From: Chryseosolibacter sp964393795
GTDB lineage: Bacteria; Bacteroidota; Bacteroidia; Cytophagales; Cyclobacteriaceae
Direction: 5' to 3'
Assembly (NCBI GenBank): GCA_964393795.1
Contig: CAYMWA010000005.1
Location: forward strand, 6,203 to 70,202
Length of the DNA stretch: 64,000 nucleotides
Positions within the stretch are counted from its first letter, which is position 1. Each line of letters opens with the position of its first letter. The notes under the pieces were generated by a model that saw only the letters and a program-made list of their open reading frames with translations, ran no database searches and was not told the DNA's origin. The position numbers and the translations under genes were made by a program. Shown piece by piece: positions 17,756 through 25,520 of the stretch.

Positions 17756-19729
17756 TTAATTTGAAGTATAGGTGAATTCTTTAGGACGTTGCATGGTCTC
17801 CGTGTATACGCGGCCATAGACGTCTGTTACTTTTATTTCCAGCGTAGATGTGGCGCTCGTGGCCACCACCCTGAACATGTTGGTTGTCGGATCAGTGACG
17901 AATGATGAAGTAGGAACGGCGCCGGCATTCACACGTTTGGCGTCGTAGGAAATGATGTGCAGCGGGTCAAGTCCGGAAATACGCGTTACCGGAAGTGCCG
18001 CTCCTTCCTCGCTGACTTCGATTGTCCATCCAGGTCCGAATCCCCACACGTTGATCAATACCTCGTTGTTGAGATTCGACGAGGCATATACACCGGCGTA
18101 CTGTTCCAGTTCTTCATCGGTGGCATTCGGTGCGAAGGCCTGTGCGGTGATGTGTACTTTGTTGAGATCGTAGGTCCTGAACTGGTACTCCCTCGGCATG
18201 TCGACGCTCTTGTAGTGCCATTTCACATCGCGCCCTTCAATTTCAAACACGCCGTATCCGCCGGGGCTTCCGTCCTTGCATATGTGATTGTTTGCGTAGC
18301 CGCTTCTGCCCGTCCACCACCACGTTGCGCAGACAGCCCCCACATTGAATTCCGTAATGGCGTCGTTGTGTTTCACCGTATAGTTTGTGTGAATGTGACC
18401 GGAGATGATGTATACTTCGGAAAAGCCGGCCAGGGCGGCGATGAGGTCGGCACCATTGTTCAATGAAAGTGCGTTCACCTGTTTTCCGTTCTCATCAAGT
18501 GTGGGTCGACGGTGAAGGGGCGCGTGCATGGCGATGATAAGCGGTGCGGTCTTGTCTTCGACGGTCGCCAGATCCTTTTTCAGCCACTCAAGTTGCGCGG
18601 CCGAAATGTAGTCGTTGTAGTTGCGCTGGCCGATGACACCCGGTGCACCGCCGGTGTTTAAGTATTGGATGTTGTCGAGCACGACGTAATGCACCTCGCC
18701 AAGGTTAAAGGAGTAGTACGTGGGGCCGATGGCATCCCTGTATTTTTTTGAACATTCCCAGTCGTCGGTTAGGTATGGATCGTAGTCGTGATTGCCGATC
18801 ACATGGAACATCGGGCACTTCATCTTTTTCATTTCCGCCTTGTACTCTACCAGTGCGTAGTTGTTGGCGTACCAGTAGGCATCCCACGACATGTCGCCGA
18901 GCGGAAGTCCGTAAACGCGCGCATTGGCTGCGGTATGCGCGTCGATCAACGCGTTAACATCGGGCAGGATGCCGGAATTATATTGCGACAAGTCGTCGTT
19001 GCGGTTTGCCAAATGCCAATCCGCCAGTGCGAGCACCACGTGTTTGCTATTCGTCGCTGGGATCAACAAGAAATCATTCTGTTCGACACCGCTGCCACCC
19101 GAAAGACGTTTGAAAAATTGGGGGATGTTGTCAGTTGCAGGGGCTTCATAGTTCGCAGGCACCGAAATAAACACAAAGCCTGTCTTCTTTTCTGACGGCA
19201 GATAGTAGACGCCGTTTTCGTCAGTTGTGGTGACCTCATAGCCATCGGAAACCACGACGCCCGCGATGCCTACTCCATTACTATAGACTAACCCTTTCAG
19301 CGTCATGCCATCCCGGTCGGGAAGGTTGGCCTCAATAACGATATTGATCCTGCTGGTACCCAGTGTAAGCTCTTCACTTCCACGTATCAGCACAATCCGG
19401 TATTGCCCCGTATCGAATCCTTCCGGTAGCGTAAACGTTGCCGAGCTGTCATCAAAAGAAGCGATGTCGATGGTGTACGCCTGTCCTTCATCGGAGGTGA
19501 GCACCAGTCTGACCTTATCACCGGCGGCAAATCCCTTTCCTGAAAGTGTTATTTGCCCCCCGGCTGTCACATTAAGTTCAGCCGGAACGGATACTTCCTT
19601 CAGCTTAATTCCATCGCTGGGTTTCGGATCTTCGGTGGAATCGCATCCCACGAGGAAGGAAGTCGAAAAAATCGTCGATGATATCCGTAGAAATTCCTGC
19701 CTGGTCAACATTTTCATGGCGCGAGACAA
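17756..19729 (-). CDS. Secreted calcineurin-like metallophosphoesterase, multi-domain
   Basis: This is the first gene of the SusCD operon, 657 residues. A hydrophobic signal ends at lipobox Cys29 (FLVGC). An IPT/Ig-like domain spans about 45-130, then a carboxypeptidase-regulatory-like domain at about 141-190. The calcineurin-type catalytic domain has all metal-site motifs: D237-x-H239, GD at 278-279, GNHD at 312-315, the HAPLH block at 402-406 and GHIH at 444-447. A C-terminal beta domain of about 150 residues follows, as in the calcineurin-like phosphoesterase C-terminal family. It likely hydrolyses phosphoesters outside the cytoplasm and feeds the product to the SusCD pair 33 bases downstream. 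The substrate is unknown. Confidence 0.9.
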   Translation of the reverse strand: MSRAMKMLTRQEFLRISSTIFSTSFLVGCDSTEDPKPSDGIKLKEVSVPAELNVTAGGQITLSGKGFAAGDKVRLVLTSDEGQAYTIDIASFDDSSATFTLPEGFDTGQYRIVLIRGSEELTLGTSRINIVIEANLPDRDGMTLKGLVYSNGVGIAGVVVSDGYEVTTTDENGVYYLPSEKKTGFVFISVPANYEAPATDNIPQFFKRLSGGSGVEQNDFLLIPATNSKHVVLALADWHLANRNDDLSQYNSGILPDVNALIDAHTAANARVYGLPLGDMSWDAYWYANNYALVEYKAEMKKMKCPMFHVIGNHDYDPYLTDDWECSKKYRDAIGPTYYSFNLGEVHYVVLDNIQYLNTGGAPGVIGQRNYNDYISAAQLEWLKKDLATVEDKTAPLIIAMHAPLHRRPTLDENGKQVNALSLNNGADLIAALAGFSEVYIISGHIHTNYTVKHNDAITEFNVGAVCATWWWTGRSGYANNHICKDGSPGGYGVFEIEGRDVKWHYKSVDMPREYQFRTYDLNKVHITAQAFAPNATDEELEQYAGVYASSNLNNEVLINVWGFGPGWTIEVSEEGAALPVTRISGLDPLHIISYDAKRVNAGAVPTSSFVTDPTTNMFRVVATSATSTLEIKVTDVYGRVYTETMQRPKEFTYTSN

Positions 19730-20066
19730 TTACTTTACAATTACGTCTTTATTACTTTTTATTATGATTCACTTCGTCGACGCTAATAAAGTTATAAAAT
19801 ATGATATAAAAAATAATAAATAGTAACTAATTAGTTATTAAACGAAATTGAAAAATATGGTGGGGGAAGCCATTCCGGCGTGAATGGCCTTAAAAATAGG
19901 CCTTTTGCGGAGTTGGGGCGTGTTTCCGGGATTTGGGACAGGTCACTATGAATCAGCTACTTGTGGGCAGAAGCTTCATGGAAAAGGTTGGGTGATAAGG
20001 GAAATTTGGCGTATTTTAAGCCGAACTCATTCTATTAGCATAGTAAGCATTACTAAACCCTACCCC
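19730..20066. other. AT-rich divergent intergenic region
   Basis: These 337 bases separate two diverging phosphoesterase genes. The half nearest the metallophosphoesterase (19740-19860) is very AT-rich and must hold its promoter; a TAACTTTA box on the minus strand (about 19780-19800) resembles the Bacteroidota minus-7 element but lacks a clear minus-33 partner. The rest shows no gene. The frame of the downstream gene stays open through it, but the encoded stretch has no signal-like features and precedes a good lipoprotein start. Confidence 0.5.
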
Positions 20067-21014
20067 ATGCAAAACCGAAACCTGATCCGATGGTGTACCA
20101 GTTTGTGCTGTGCCGCAATGTTGGCGGTCTCGTGTTCTCAGAAAGATGAACAGGTTCCGCATGTGGCGGGCGTTGAACATATCGTCATTATCGGAGTGGA
20201 CGGAATGAGTCCGGACGGGGTCTTGAACTCAGAAAGTCCGAACATGCATCACTTCATCGACATCGGTACGTCGACAATGCACGGGCGGGCGGTGTTGCCC
20301 ACGAGCAGCAGTCCGAACTGGGCGTCGATGATCATGGGAGTCGGGCCGGAACAACATGGTATCACGTCCAACAGCTGGGAGCGCGATGATTTTGTGTTGC
20401 CAGCGGTAGCGACGGGCCCTGAACCGATCTTTCCCACGATTTTTTCCCTTATACGCAAGGATATGCCCGCGGCTGAAATCGGTGTCATCTACCAGTGGGA
20501 CGGATTCGGAAGATTATTCGAGCAAGGTTCGGTAAGTTATGCTGCCAATGCAACGGATGAACAGGATGCCACTGACAAGGCGGTTGCCTACATCCGGGAA
20601 AAGAAGCCGCTGCTGACCTTTATTCATCTGGACCACGTTGACGGTGCCGGCCATCGATACGGGCATGGTACTCCGCAATATTATGAAGCGGTGAGCCGCG
20701 CCGACGAGTTGATCGGCCAGATTATCGATGCGGTGAAGCGCGCCGCCATCTACAACGAAACGATCTTTATTGTGACATCTGACCACGGTGGCATCGGAAA
20801 GGGACACGGTGGTGAAACATTAGCCGAAGTCGAGATTCCATTTATCATCTCCGGGAAAAGCGTCAAGCGACGTCACACCTTGCAAACTTCTTATGTGCAG
20901 TACGACAACGCGGCAACGGTCGCGTTCGCGCTGAACATTGATCGACCTTCAACGTGGACGGGAAGGCCCGCGAAAACCGCCTTCGAAGGATTTCCGGAGG
21001 AAGGTAATGAATAA
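20067..21014 (+). CDS. Alkaline phosphatase-superfamily (NPP-type) phosphodiesterase lipoprotein
   Basis: This is a 315-residue lipoprotein (lipobox Cys23, LAVSC) of the type I phosphodiesterase/nucleotide pyrophosphatase group (PF01663). Metal-site blocks are visible: IIGVDGMSPDG (D45), the nucleophile region LPTSSSPNWASM (a Thr/Ser near residues 79-82), HLDHVDGAGHRYGHG and TSDHGGIGKGHGG. The ATG at 20067 is chosen because it starts the lipoprotein signal; upstream in-frame sequence has no such feature. It diverges from the metallophosphoesterase-SusCD operon, so two secreted phosphoesterases flank one TonB-dependent uptake system. Whether it cleaves nucleotides, phospholipid head groups or other diesters is not visible. 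Confidence 0.88.
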   Translation: MQNRNLIRWCTSLCCAAMLAVSCSQKDEQVPHVAGVEHIVIIGVDGMSPDGVLNSESPNMHHFIDIGTSTMHGRAVLPTSSSPNWASMIMGVGPEQHGITSNSWERDDFVLPAVATGPEPIFPTIFSLIRKDMPAAEIGVIYQWDGFGRLFEQGSVSYAANATDEQDATDKAVAYIREKKPLLTFIHLDHVDGAGHRYGHGTPQYYEAVSRADELIGQIIDAVKRAAIYNETIFIVTSDHGGIGKGHGGETLAEVEIPFIISGKSVKRRHTLQTSYVQYDNAATVAFALNIDRPSTWTGRPAKTAFEGFPEEGNE

Positions 21015-21184
21015 GACGCCGCTGCTGCCGCTGCAAAACGTCACACGGTGTTCCTGCGCTTCCCTCCATTGAAGGGTCGTTTTATATGGGCATATGAGAC
21101 TTGAAAAGCGGCATTTTAATGTCAAAAGCTTTTCTGAATTGATCGCTTTCTTGACATTGTACTTTCATTTAAGAAACAACAATA

Positions 21185-21199
21185 GTACGTTTACCGTAC
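21185..21199. promoter_or_regulatory. Short palindrome upstream of the kai-type operon
   Basis: GTACG at 21185-21189 and CGTAC at 21195-21199 form a perfect 5-bp dyad around TTTAC. A TACGTTTA box (21186-21193) inside it resembles the Bacteroidota minus-7 element with one mismatch, but no well-placed minus-33 TTG is seen. It is a candidate promoter/operator for the five-gene operon that starts at 21223. Confidence 0.3.
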
Positions 21200-21222
21200 A
21201 AGACTGTTTTATCCGGTGACCT

Positions 21223-22980
21223 ATGGCAAAAAAAGGAGTAGCGAACCCAGCCAGAACGAACAATGCGCTTGAAAAGAGTTTGACCGGGATTACGGGATTC
21301 GACCAAATTACCCTTGGAGGCCTTCCGAAGGGAAGGCCGTCGCTGGTCTGTGGCGGACCCGGCTCCGGGAAGACTTTGTTTGGAATGGAATTCATCGTGA
21401 ATGGTGCACAGCGCTTTGGCGAACCCGGCGTAATCATGACCTTCGAGGAGAAGGCAACGGAACTTTCGGTCAACGTGGCTTCGCTGGGTCTCGACCTCGA
21501 CCAACTGCAAGCAGAGGGCAAAGTAAAGATCGACTATGTGCACATCGATAAAGCCGAGATTGAAGAAACCGGGGAATATGATTTGTCTGGTCTCTTCATC
21601 AGGTTGAACCACGCCATCGACAGTCTGAAGGCGAAGCGCGTAGTGCTCGACACGATCGAGAATCTGTTTTCCGGACTTTCTAACGAAGGCATTTTGCGAT
21701 CGGAGATCAGGAAGCTTTTTCAATGGCTGAAAGACAAAGGGGTCACAACGGTCATTACCGGTGAGAAAGGAGTGTCGACGCTAACGCGCCAGGGGCTGGA
21801 AGAATACGTTTCTGATTGTGTAATCCTCCTTGACCACAGGGTGATCAATCAGGTATCAACGAGGCTGCTGCGGGTAGTGAAGTATCGCGGCACGTTCCAT
21901 GGTACCAATGAATACCCTTTCCTTATTGATGAGGAAGGCATATCGGTTCTGCCGATTACGTCGCTGGAATTGAACCACCCGGTTTCGACCGACAAGATTT
22001 CTTCTGGAATTCCAACCCTGGACGAGATGTTTGGAGACGGAAAGGGATTTTTCAGAGGATCAAGCATTCTGATATCGGGAACGGCTGGAACAGGAAAGAC
22101 GAGCATTGCGGCCTCTTTTGCCCATGCGGCCTGTATGCGAAAGGAAAGGGTGCTGTTCTTGGCATTTGAGGAGTCCCCACAACAGATCATACGGAACATG
22201 AAGTCGGTGGGCATGAATTTGCAAAAGCACATTGATCGAAAACTACTCAGGTTCCGGGCGGCACGGCCGACGCTTCATGGTCTTGAAATGCACCTGGTGA
22301 GAATCCATAAGGAAATTACAACGTTTCATCCAAGCGTCGTCGTGCTGGACCCCGTCACCAACCTTGTGACTATCGGCACGGTAAGTGAAGTCAAGTCCAT
22401 GTTGATCAGACTGATCGACTTTTTGCAAGCGAATCAGGTTACCGTTCTGTTTACTGCACTGACTTACGACAATCCGATTGCCGAACAGACTGACGAGGGT
22501 GTTTCTTCGCTCGTCGATGCCTGGATCGCAGTTCGTGATATGGAAAGCAACGGGGAACGAAACCGCGGATTGTACATCCTGAAGTCGAGAGGAATGAAGC
22601 ATTCGAATCAGGTTAGGGAGTTTATCATCACGGATGATGGGCTGAAGTTGGTTGACGTTTATCTGGGACCGGATGGTGTACTGGTCGGGTCGGCCAGGGA
22701 ACGACATCGGATGGAGGAGGCTGCAGGAGTCGAGTTGAGGACGTACGCCCGCACACAAATCGATCACGAAATCCAGCGGAAGAGAACGATCCTCGAGGCG
22801 AAGATTGCCAGTCTTACGGAAGAGTTCGAGTCAATGAAAGCAGAACTCAAGCGCGCGCAACAGGAAGAGGTATTTAGAAACGAAATCATGAAGCGAGGTA
22901 AAGACGATCTTACGCAACAGCGGTATATCGGTAAGAACGAATCTAATCGTGGAAGAAAAGGCAATGGCAAAGGCAAGTAA
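21223..22980 (+). CDS. kaiC: KaiC-family double-domain RecA-like ATPase
   Basis: This is a full two-domain KaiC homologue of 585 residues. CI has Walker A GGPGSGKT at 44-51, the catalytic Glu pair at 75-76 (TFEEK) and Walker B ending at D143. CII has Walker A GTAGTGKT at 286-293, Glu pair 316-317 (AFEES) and Walker B at D376. The CII phosphorylation segment reads TDEGVSS, placing T423, S428 and S429 at the positions of T426, S431 and T432 of cyanobacterial KaiC, so autokinase activity is plausible. After about residue 505 comes a charged, probably coiled-coil tail and a basic end, unlike the KaiA-binding peptide. The gene overlaps the first kaiB. In cyanobacteria KaiC is the clock core; here a timing or stress-adaptation role is inference. 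Confidence 0.95.
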   Translation: MAKKGVANPARTNNALEKSLTGITGFDQITLGGLPKGRPSLVCGGPGSGKTLFGMEFIVNGAQRFGEPGVIMTFEEKATELSVNVASLGLDLDQLQAEGKVKIDYVHIDKAEIEETGEYDLSGLFIRLNHAIDSLKAKRVVLDTIENLFSGLSNEGILRSEIRKLFQWLKDKGVTTVITGEKGVSTLTRQGLEEYVSDCVILLDHRVINQVSTRLLRVVKYRGTFHGTNEYPFLIDEEGISVLPITSLELNHPVSTDKISSGIPTLDEMFGDGKGFFRGSSILISGTAGTGKTSIAASFAHAACMRKERVLFLAFEESPQQIIRNMKSVGMNLQKHIDRKLLRFRAARPTLHGLEMHLVRIHKEITTFHPSVVVLDPVTNLVTIGTVSEVKSMLIRLIDFLQANQVTVLFTALTYDNPIAEQTDEGVSSLVDAWIAVRDMESNGERNRGLYILKSRGMKHSNQVREFIITDDGLKLVDVYLGPDGVLVGSARERHRMEEAAGVELRTYARTQIDHEIQRKRTILEAKIASLTEEFESMKAELKRAQQEEVFRNEIMKRGKDDLTQQRYIGKNESNRGRKGNGKGK

Positions 22981-23254
22981 AAGGTATCAATTGCGATTGT
23001 ATATCGCCGGGAACACACCGCGATCGGCTGCCGCACTTAAGAATCTCAAGAAGTATTGCGAACAACACCTGGCGGGTTTGTATGAAATCGAGGTCATTGA
23101 TCTGCTGCTCAACCCGCAGTTGGCTGAAGGCGATCAGATCCTGGCCGTTCCGACGCTGGTGAAAAAGGTGCCGGAACCGGTGAGGAAAATCATCGGTGAT
23201 TTATCGAATGAGGCAAAGGTGCTGGTTGGACTGGACCTTCGGCCGGCGGAATAA
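22964..23254 (+). CDS. kaiB: KaiB-like protein 1 (close to canonical KaiB)
   Basis: This 96-residue protein has a thioredoxin-like fold. It keeps the sequence hallmarks of KaiB: LRLYIAGNTPRS, EVIDLLLNPQLAEGDQILAVPTL and VRKIIGDLS. The ATG at 22964 is preferred to the GTG at 22949: a purine-rich GGAAGAAAAGG lies just before it, and it gives the usual length. It overlaps the 3' end of kaiC by 17 bases, so translation is probably coupled. KaiB binds the CI ring of KaiC after a fold switch in studied systems. This copy is the better candidate for that role, while the following paralogue is more diverged. Confidence 0.93.
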   Translation: MAKASKRYQLRLYIAGNTPRSAAALKNLKKYCEQHLAGLYEIEVIDLLLNPQLAEGDQILAVPTLVKKVPEPVRKIIGDLSNEAKVLVGLDLRPAE

Positions 23255-23258
23255 ATTT

Positions 23259-23266
23259 GGAGAGGG
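23259..23266 (+). promoter_or_regulatory. Strong ribosome binding site of the second kaiB
   Basis: GGAGAGGG ends 7 bases before the ATG at 23274. It decides the start, because the frame stays open upstream into the end of the first kaiB gene. Confidence 0.6.
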
Positions 23267-23273
23267 TCACTAC

Positions 23274-23582
23274 ATGCAGATAGACAAGAAAATGGACAGT
23301 CCGGAATACAACCTTGAGTTGTTCGTATCAGGGGCATCGCCCAATTCTGTGCGCGCCATCAACAATCTGCAAAAAACATTGGAGAAACATTTAAAAGGAA
23401 AATACCTTTTAAAAGTAATTGATGTCTACCAGGAAGGTGCAGTGGCGGCACGGGAGCAGATCATTGCGCTCCCCCTCTTGATCAAGAAATTGCCGCTGCC
23501 TGAACGGAGGCTGATCGGAGATATGGCGGATACACATAAAGTGCTTCTCGGACTTGGAATTAGTGATCTGAATGGTGCATGA
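23274..23582 (+). CDS. kaiB: KaiB-like protein 2 (diverged paralogue)
   Basis: This is a second KaiB-domain protein of 102 residues in the same operon. It keeps the LFVSGASPNS strand-turn and a VIDVYQEG segment. The canonical NPQLAEGD is replaced by EGAVAAREQ and the GDLS segment by GDMA, so surfaces used for KaiC binding or fold switching have changed. The N-terminus has a short charged extension. The start is fixed by the good ribosome site at 23259-23266. Its stop overlaps the kinase start by 4 bases. It may compete with KaiB 1 or link KaiC to the kinase (inference); in cyanobacteria the SasA kinase carries its own KaiB-like domain, which this operon's kinase lacks. Confidence 0.92.
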   Translation: MQIDKKMDSPEYNLELFVSGASPNSVRAINNLQKTLEKHLKGKYLLKVIDVYQEGAVAAREQIIALPLLIKKLPLPERRLIGDMADTHKVLLGLGISDLNGA

Positions 23583-24865
23583 ATAACCAGGTATATAAGG
23601 AGTTGGTAGCCGAAAATGACTTGCTTCGAACAAAATTGAACGAGGCGAACGATACCCTGGAGGCTATTCGCAATGGGCAGGTCGACGCGTTCGTAGTGAA
23701 CGGCAATAAAGGGAATGCACTCTACACGTTGAAGTCGGCCGACCAGGCATACCGCGTTTTTATTGAACAAATGGCGGAGGGTGCCGTGTCGTTAAATTCG
23801 GAAGGTATTATCATTTACAGCAATTCCCAGTTTGCCAGGATGGTCGACCGGCCGCTGTTCGAGGTGCTGGGTAGGCCGTTTACTGACTTTGTCGCCGCTT
23901 CCCACAGCGATGAATTTCAGACACTCTTGAAAAAGGCGTGGTGCCAGAATGCGAAAGCGGAAGTCGATATGACCTCGGGCAGCGATGTAGTGTCGGTCCA
24001 GCTTTCGTTGAATATGGTCGAGGTGGAAGGAGAAAAGACCCTGAGCGCCATTATTACCGACCTTACCGGCCGACGGGAAATTGAACGGCAACTGAAATTG
24101 AAAAATGAACGATTGGAAGAACTGAACAATGCACTCACCAGCAGTAACCACGACCTTCAGCAGTTCGCCTCTGTCGCTTCACATGACCTGCAGGAACCAG
24201 TCAGAAAAATACAGGTGTTTTCAAAATTTCTGAAGGACCGTAGCTTTGACGAACTTTCGGAGGCATCAAAGCTATACGTTGAAAAGATCATCACGGCTTC
24301 TAACCGTATGAAGGTGTTGATCATGGACATCCTCACTTTTTCGCGGCTGTCAGCCAATGATGTCAGTATGGAAATGATCGGCATGACCGAACTCTTCCGT
24401 GAAATCCTGGATGATTTTGATTTGCGAATAAGCGAGAAGGGTGCGAATGTCCAGTTGAATCCGCTGTGCCAGGTAGAGGGTAACAGAGGCCAGCTACGAC
24501 AGGTCTTCCATAACCTCATCAGTAACGCATTGAAATTTACCGCGGCAGGAAGAACACCTTCGCTCACCATTGAACGGAAGGATATTGATGCGGCTGCGCT
24601 TGGTATTGTGTTGGATGACCCTACTCGCTATTGCCGTATATCGGTCAGTGACAACGGCATAGGCTTTGATGAAAAGTTTTCAACGCTGATTTTTAGTTTG
24701 TTTGAGAAACTGAATCCGAAATCAAGCTATGAAGGATCCGGCATCGGACTGGCCATTGCAAAAAAAATTATCGATAAGCACCACGGATTCATCCTGGCCA
24801 GGAGTGTGGTAGATGGTGGTTCGGAGTTCAGTGTGATATTACCTTATAAACAACCTCAGTCCTGA
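23579..24865 (+). CDS. Cytoplasmic PAS-domain sensor histidine kinase
   Basis: This kinase of 428 residues has no membrane segment. A coiled-coil start (5-30) is followed by a PAS domain at about 55-165. The HisKA domain has the phospho-acceptor H202 in SHDLQEPVRK, the type seen in phytochrome-like and bacteriophytochrome kinases. The HATPase domain has N312-N316 (N box), DNGIGF at 358-363 and GSGIGL at 386-391. Start and stop overlap the neighbours (ATGA at 23579 and TGATG at 24863), so it is part of the kai operon. It is the likely input or output kinase of the KaiC module, paired with the response regulator directly downstream. Confidence 0.95.
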   Translation: MNNQVYKELVAENDLLRTKLNEANDTLEAIRNGQVDAFVVNGNKGNALYTLKSADQAYRVFIEQMAEGAVSLNSEGIIIYSNSQFARMVDRPLFEVLGRPFTDFVAASHSDEFQTLLKKAWCQNAKAEVDMTSGSDVVSVQLSLNMVEVEGEKTLSAIITDLTGRREIERQLKLKNERLEELNNALTSSNHDLQQFASVASHDLQEPVRKIQVFSKFLKDRSFDELSEASKLYVEKIITASNRMKVLIMDILTFSRLSANDVSMEMIGMTELFREILDDFDLRISEKGANVQLNPLCQVEGNRGQLRQVFHNLISNALKFTAAGRTPSLTIERKDIDAAALGIVLDDPTRYCRISVSDNGIGFDEKFSTLIFSLFEKLNPKSSYEGSGIGLAIAKKIIDKHHGFILARSVVDGGSEFSVILPYKQPQS

Positions 24866-25275
24866 TGAAGGGTACCCGTGTAATTTTGGTCGAGGATGAC
24901 GCTGATGACCGTGATTTGTTTGCTGCCTTTTTTGCCGATCGCAACGACATCGTCTTGCTGCCGCCCGTCAATAACGGGCTCGAACTCATGGCCTACCTCA
25001 ATGCCACTTCCAATGATGACGACCTGCCTCAGTTGATCGTGCTTGACCAGAATATGCCAATGATGAACGGTAAGCAAACCCTGCAGGCGTTAAAGTCACA
25101 TGCCAGGTATACACGTATTCCGGCGGTGATCTATTCAACCTACACCGACAGCGACCTCATTTCCGATTGTAAGAGACTGGGCGCCGGCCTGGTCGCAGTG
25201 AAACCCATCGACGATGAAGGTTATCAAAAAATGATGGATGATTTCCTCCGTGTCATTGAAGCGTCACAATCCTGA
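24865..25275 (+). CDS. Single-domain response regulator (Rcp1/CheY-like)
   Basis: This is a stand-alone receiver domain of 136 residues with no DNA-binding output. The acidic pocket is VEDDADD (residues 9-15), the phospho-acceptor is D61 (LIVLDQNMPMMNG) and the conserved lysine is K113 (AVKPI). It resembles the Rcp1 type that partners SHDLQEP kinases. Its ATG overlaps the kinase stop by one base, and it is the last gene of the kai-type operon. A downstream target for the phospho-signal is not encoded next to it, so it probably acts through protein contacts. Confidence 0.94.
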   Translation: MKGTRVILVEDDADDRDLFAAFFADRNDIVLLPPVNNGLELMAYLNATSNDDDLPQLIVLDQNMPMMNGKQTLQALKSHARYTRIPAVIYSTYTDSDLISDCKRLGAGLVAVKPIDDEGYQKMMDDFLRVIEASQS

Positions 25276-25382
25276 AATCAGCCATGATGAATCGACACAG
25301 GTCATTCCATTGAAGGGCTGAGTCGTCTTTTTCTTTTCGTCAATTTTTGCTTTACTTTTTTCCGCCTTCGCCACGAGATGTA

Positions 25383-25401
25383 CCTGCCGGTGACGGGCAG
25401 G
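25383..25401. repeat. Short hairpin after the kai operon
   Basis: CCTGCC at 25383-25388 and GGCAGG at 25396-25401 form a 6-bp stem with a 7-base loop. There is no T-run after it, so it looks more like a small REP-type palindrome than a terminator. Confidence 0.3.
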
Positions 25402-25520
25402 CTTGAACAGATCAGCCCCGCACAGAACAAAAGAAAACTGAAAATCCTGCTCACGCAAATTATTTGTATAATTCTAAATAAGGATGTATTCGTCGAGCGT
25501 TTTTTGTTCTTTTGCGTGCT

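Noticed and set aside
19884..20066. N-terminal extension of the NPP-type phosphodiesterase
   Set aside because: The frame is open, but the ATG at 20067 directly begins a good lipoprotein signal, and the upstream part does not resemble one.
25276..25520. KaiA or a further kai gene after the receiver gene
   Set aside because: No frame of sufficient length or with a signal of that kind is present in this gap.
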